Of a DNA stretch of 58,237 bases, positions 56,242 to 58,237 are shown one piece after another; the stretch's first letter is position 1, and each line of letters starts with the position of its first letter. The position numbers and the translations under genes were made by a program. This DNA is from Monoplex corrugatus (lineage: Eukaryota > Mollusca > Gastropoda > Littorinimorpha > Ranellidae). The notes under the pieces were generated by a model. That model was not told the origin of the DNA, did no database searches, and was given only the letters and a program-made list of their open reading frames with translations. The stretch covers positions 91,003,950 through 91,062,186 of the forward strand of contig CM060315.1 of the NCBI GenBank assembly GCA_030674185.1, in the 5' to 3' direction.

Positions 56242-57311
56242 CGAGTGAAAGGTCTGTGGCTTCTATACAGTAATAGCACCATAGACAGGAAAGACAGAGA
56301 ATCCCATCTTATAGATAAACTTGGTACGCGCAAGCCACATGGCCTCAATGACAAACCATAAAGATTTCCTCAACTGAATTCAGTATCATGCCACTTCATG
56401 TACTTTTATCTGGACATGGCTTTGCGTGCATGTACTTTTACCTTGGTGTGTATGTGTATGCGTATGTATTCGCTTGAATGTATAGGTATAACATTTCTTG
56501 TCCCTCATGTATAATTTATGTTTATACTGCTTGGATGATTTTATGCATACTATTGTCTTCTTTTGATGTGCCATTGAGTCCATGTATGTTTTATCTCGAT
56601 GATGATTTACTGAAATAGACCATAATTATTATCATCCTTTTCCAATCCCACTGAGTATTGGCTTTGTGGCTGCACATAATATTTTTTATGCCGTTTTTTT
56701 TATTTTCATTTTCATTTTCATTTTTGTTTTAAATTCAATCTGTTTGCATTCTCCATTCACAAGACAGGCCCGGCCGCATCTGACTAAGGGTTTTTTGGTT
56801 TCCCCTTCAGCCCCTTGGATGTTGATTTAGGATGTTTTTCTTCCTATTTTCAAGGTCAGACCAGATTCGTTGCACTAGGCACGATCCATTTACATCAGCC
56901 ATACCTCTTGATTAAATGTTTTCCCATCTGTTGAAGATATGCCTATGTTTTCTCTTATATGTTATTTAATGCTTGTATCCTTTACATTCCAAACATTGCT
57001 CTTCGCTAGTGCGTCATAGTTCTCATTTCCGCTCTGACATCATATTTACTCAAAAACACATTATGATGTCATCTTAGTCAGTTTTTTTTCTCACGTTGGA
57101 CACAGCAGCAGGGAAGTTTCAGTATTTTTCTCATAATTTTTGTATCTGGTGTTTGTTTGTTTGTAATCTTACGCTTGACAAAGGCCAGTTGGCCGAAAAT
57201 TTGCACCTGTCTTGTCTTGTTGTATGAAATACGCGTTCGTATTCTTCTTTCGTGTTTTTTATCTGGTCCCAGTTTGCTTGAACGCGGGCAGTCACACTTG
57301 TTTTGGATTTC
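56180..57311 (+). mobile_element. Penelope-like element, GIY-YIG C-terminus and 3' region
   Basis: The frame ending at TAA 56359-56361 reads SKTISNHFNQSDHSINNIRV, GLWLLYSNSTIDRKDRESHL and LGTRKPHGLNDKP. This fits the C-terminal half of the GIY-YIG endonuclease of Penelope-like elements (HFNxxGHSxxDxxV, DRKxxESxxI with the catalytic Glu, KLGTxxPxGLN). The RT and the GIY-YIG start are missing, so it is 5' truncated with an inverted scrap at its break. A ~750-bp 3' UTR leads to the terminal block 57100-57311, which is also seen as an inverted pair at 12605-12968. That the terminal block belongs to the same element is inferred from order and distance. Confidence 0.75.
57175..57199 (+). other. Hammerhead-ribozyme-like core in Penelope-like terminus
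   Basis: TTGACAA, then AGGCCAGTTGGCC (a 4-bp stem II), then GAAAA follows the hammerhead core order CUGANGA, stem II, GAAA. Two core bases deviate (C3 to U, G8 to A), and the outer stems are unclear. Penelope-like elements are known to carry hammerheads in their terminal repeats, which makes a decayed copy plausible. Confidence 0.35.
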
Positions 57312-57968
57312 GTGTCCTTACACGTTGCATATTCAATAATTCCAAATGTGGCCAGTTTGTATTCCACAGTGTTCTTCTTATCAGCGCATATGATATGTAA
57401 ACTATTTATTTGTCAAGCAAATGTGGCTAGTTTGTATTCCACAGTATTCTTCTTATCAGTGCATGTGATATATAAACTATTTATTTGTCAAGCAAATGTG
57501 GCTAGTTTGTATTCCACAGTATTCTTCTTATCAGTGCATGTGATATATAAACTATTTATTTGTCAAGCCTCACCCATTCCTCAGTTATAGCGAGAGCAGC
57601 AACAAGAATGGTTTGTTCACTGACGAATCTCTCGATGTATTGTCAGGCAGCCAGTGACGCCACACTGTGTAGCCGTGTCTTGGTCTTATTGATTGCTAAC
57701 ACTCACAGGTATTCTGCATCCAGGTGACTAACCTCACATGCCAGCTGCTATGCAATTGATTCTATTTTCTGTCTAGAGTATGTTTACCAGTTGTCTTTAA
57801 TTGTTCGTGGGTACTTTTATGATGTATATTTCTGTGTTTTGGGGTTCTCTATTCTGCTACCAGTCAAAATAACTATACTATGAGGTTTGTTATTCATAAA
57901 GTTTGTGGCCATCGTCATCATACCGCCAGAAGTTAAAGGAGCTGCACGCATTGCGCCATGATGCTGTG
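57312..57968 (+). repeat. Interspersed repeat family X, copy 3
   Basis: GTGTCCTTACACGTTGCATA starts a match to copy 2 from 33828 on. CCTCAGTTATAGCG, AGCAACAAGAATG, CAGGCAGCCAGTGA, CATCCAGGTGACTAACCTCA and TATATTTCTGTGT are shared. It ends at a (CA)n tract like the other two copies. The minisatellite half is absent, apparently cut away where the Penelope-like end joins. Confidence 0.85.
57344..57568. repeat. 75-bp tandem triplication inside family X copy 3
   Basis: Units start with AAATGTGGCxAGTTTGTATT at 57344, 57419 and 57494. Units 2 and 3 are nearly identical. Copies 1 and 2 of family X have this unit once. Confidence 0.93.
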
Positions 57969-57972
57969 GCTA

Positions 57973-58017
<45 letters not shown>

Positions 58018-58020
58018 ACA

Positions 58021-58065
<45 letters not shown>

Positions 58066-58237
58066 CACACACACATACACACACACAACACACACACACA
58101 CACACACACAACACACACACACACCACACACTGACACAGACACAGATACGCACACATACATAAACATATATATACATATATATACATATATGTATATGTA
58201 CACACACACACACACACACACACACACTACACACACA
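57969..58237. repeat. (CA)n microsatellite
   Basis: CACA with CATA, CAAC and TATA interruptions runs to the window end, at the tail position of family X copy 3. Confidence 0.97.

Overview
The window reads as intergenic to genic DNA of an invertebrate animal, most likely a gastropod or related mollusc. The reasons are a receptor of the GRL101/LGR type (first known from the snail Lymnaea), a tRNA-derived SINE resembling molluscan families, many RTE/CR1/L2-type LINEs, a Penelope-like element and very abundant (CA)n, (GA)n and GATA microsatellites. There are no operons, CRISPR arrays or bacterial signals. Species assignment is inference.

Layout. 0-5 kb: a SINE, a scrap of LINE endonuclease, minisatellites and an unclassified repeat (family Y). 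5-8.3 kb: an almost intact RTE-like LINE on the minus strand with one nonsense codon. 8.5-10.6 kb: unclassified repeat family X carrying a 60-bp minisatellite. 11.3-13 kb: an RNase H-bearing LINE remnant, then an inverted pair of Penelope-like termini. 13-14.8 kb: microsatellites. 14.8-18.85 kb: a full-length, decayed relative of the first LINE, bounded by a 10-bp target-site duplication. 19.1-20.5 kb: a CR1-like LINE tail. 20.8-21.5 kb: a polypyrimidine tract. 21.95-23.85 kb: an L2 fragment fused to a BovB-like RTE fragment. 23.85-30.57 kb: a giant 48-52-bp minisatellite. 30.57-32.78 kb: a second L2 copy, ending at a 100-bp assembly gap. 32.9-34.4 kb: a second, inverted copy of family X. 35.8-41.85 kb: a complete 6-kb LINE with two uninterrupted ORFs. 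42-51.6 kb: a graveyard of BovB-like RTE copies with repeat Y again. 51.8-54.6 kb: the only substantial host gene, a GPCR with C-type lectin, LDLa, LRR and seven-transmembrane parts, broken by five lesions. A second receptor tail lies at 44.1 kb. 55-58.2 kb: microsatellites, a Penelope-like fragment and a third copy of family X.

The most interesting element is the LINE at 35.8-41.85 kb. ORF1 (coiled coil plus RRM-like domain) carries a canonical 2A ribosome-skipping motif behind hydrophobic segments. ORF2 lies in the same frame directly after a single TAG, and has no AUG until codon 83, inside the endonuclease. This suggests that one translation pass could give three products by 2A skipping and stop-codon readthrough. 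The element sits inside a (GA)n tract.

Many long ORFs in this window are artefacts of tandem repeats. Parts of the tandem arrays show dense single-base deletions that look like assembly error, so single-base lesions elsewhere should be read with that in mind.
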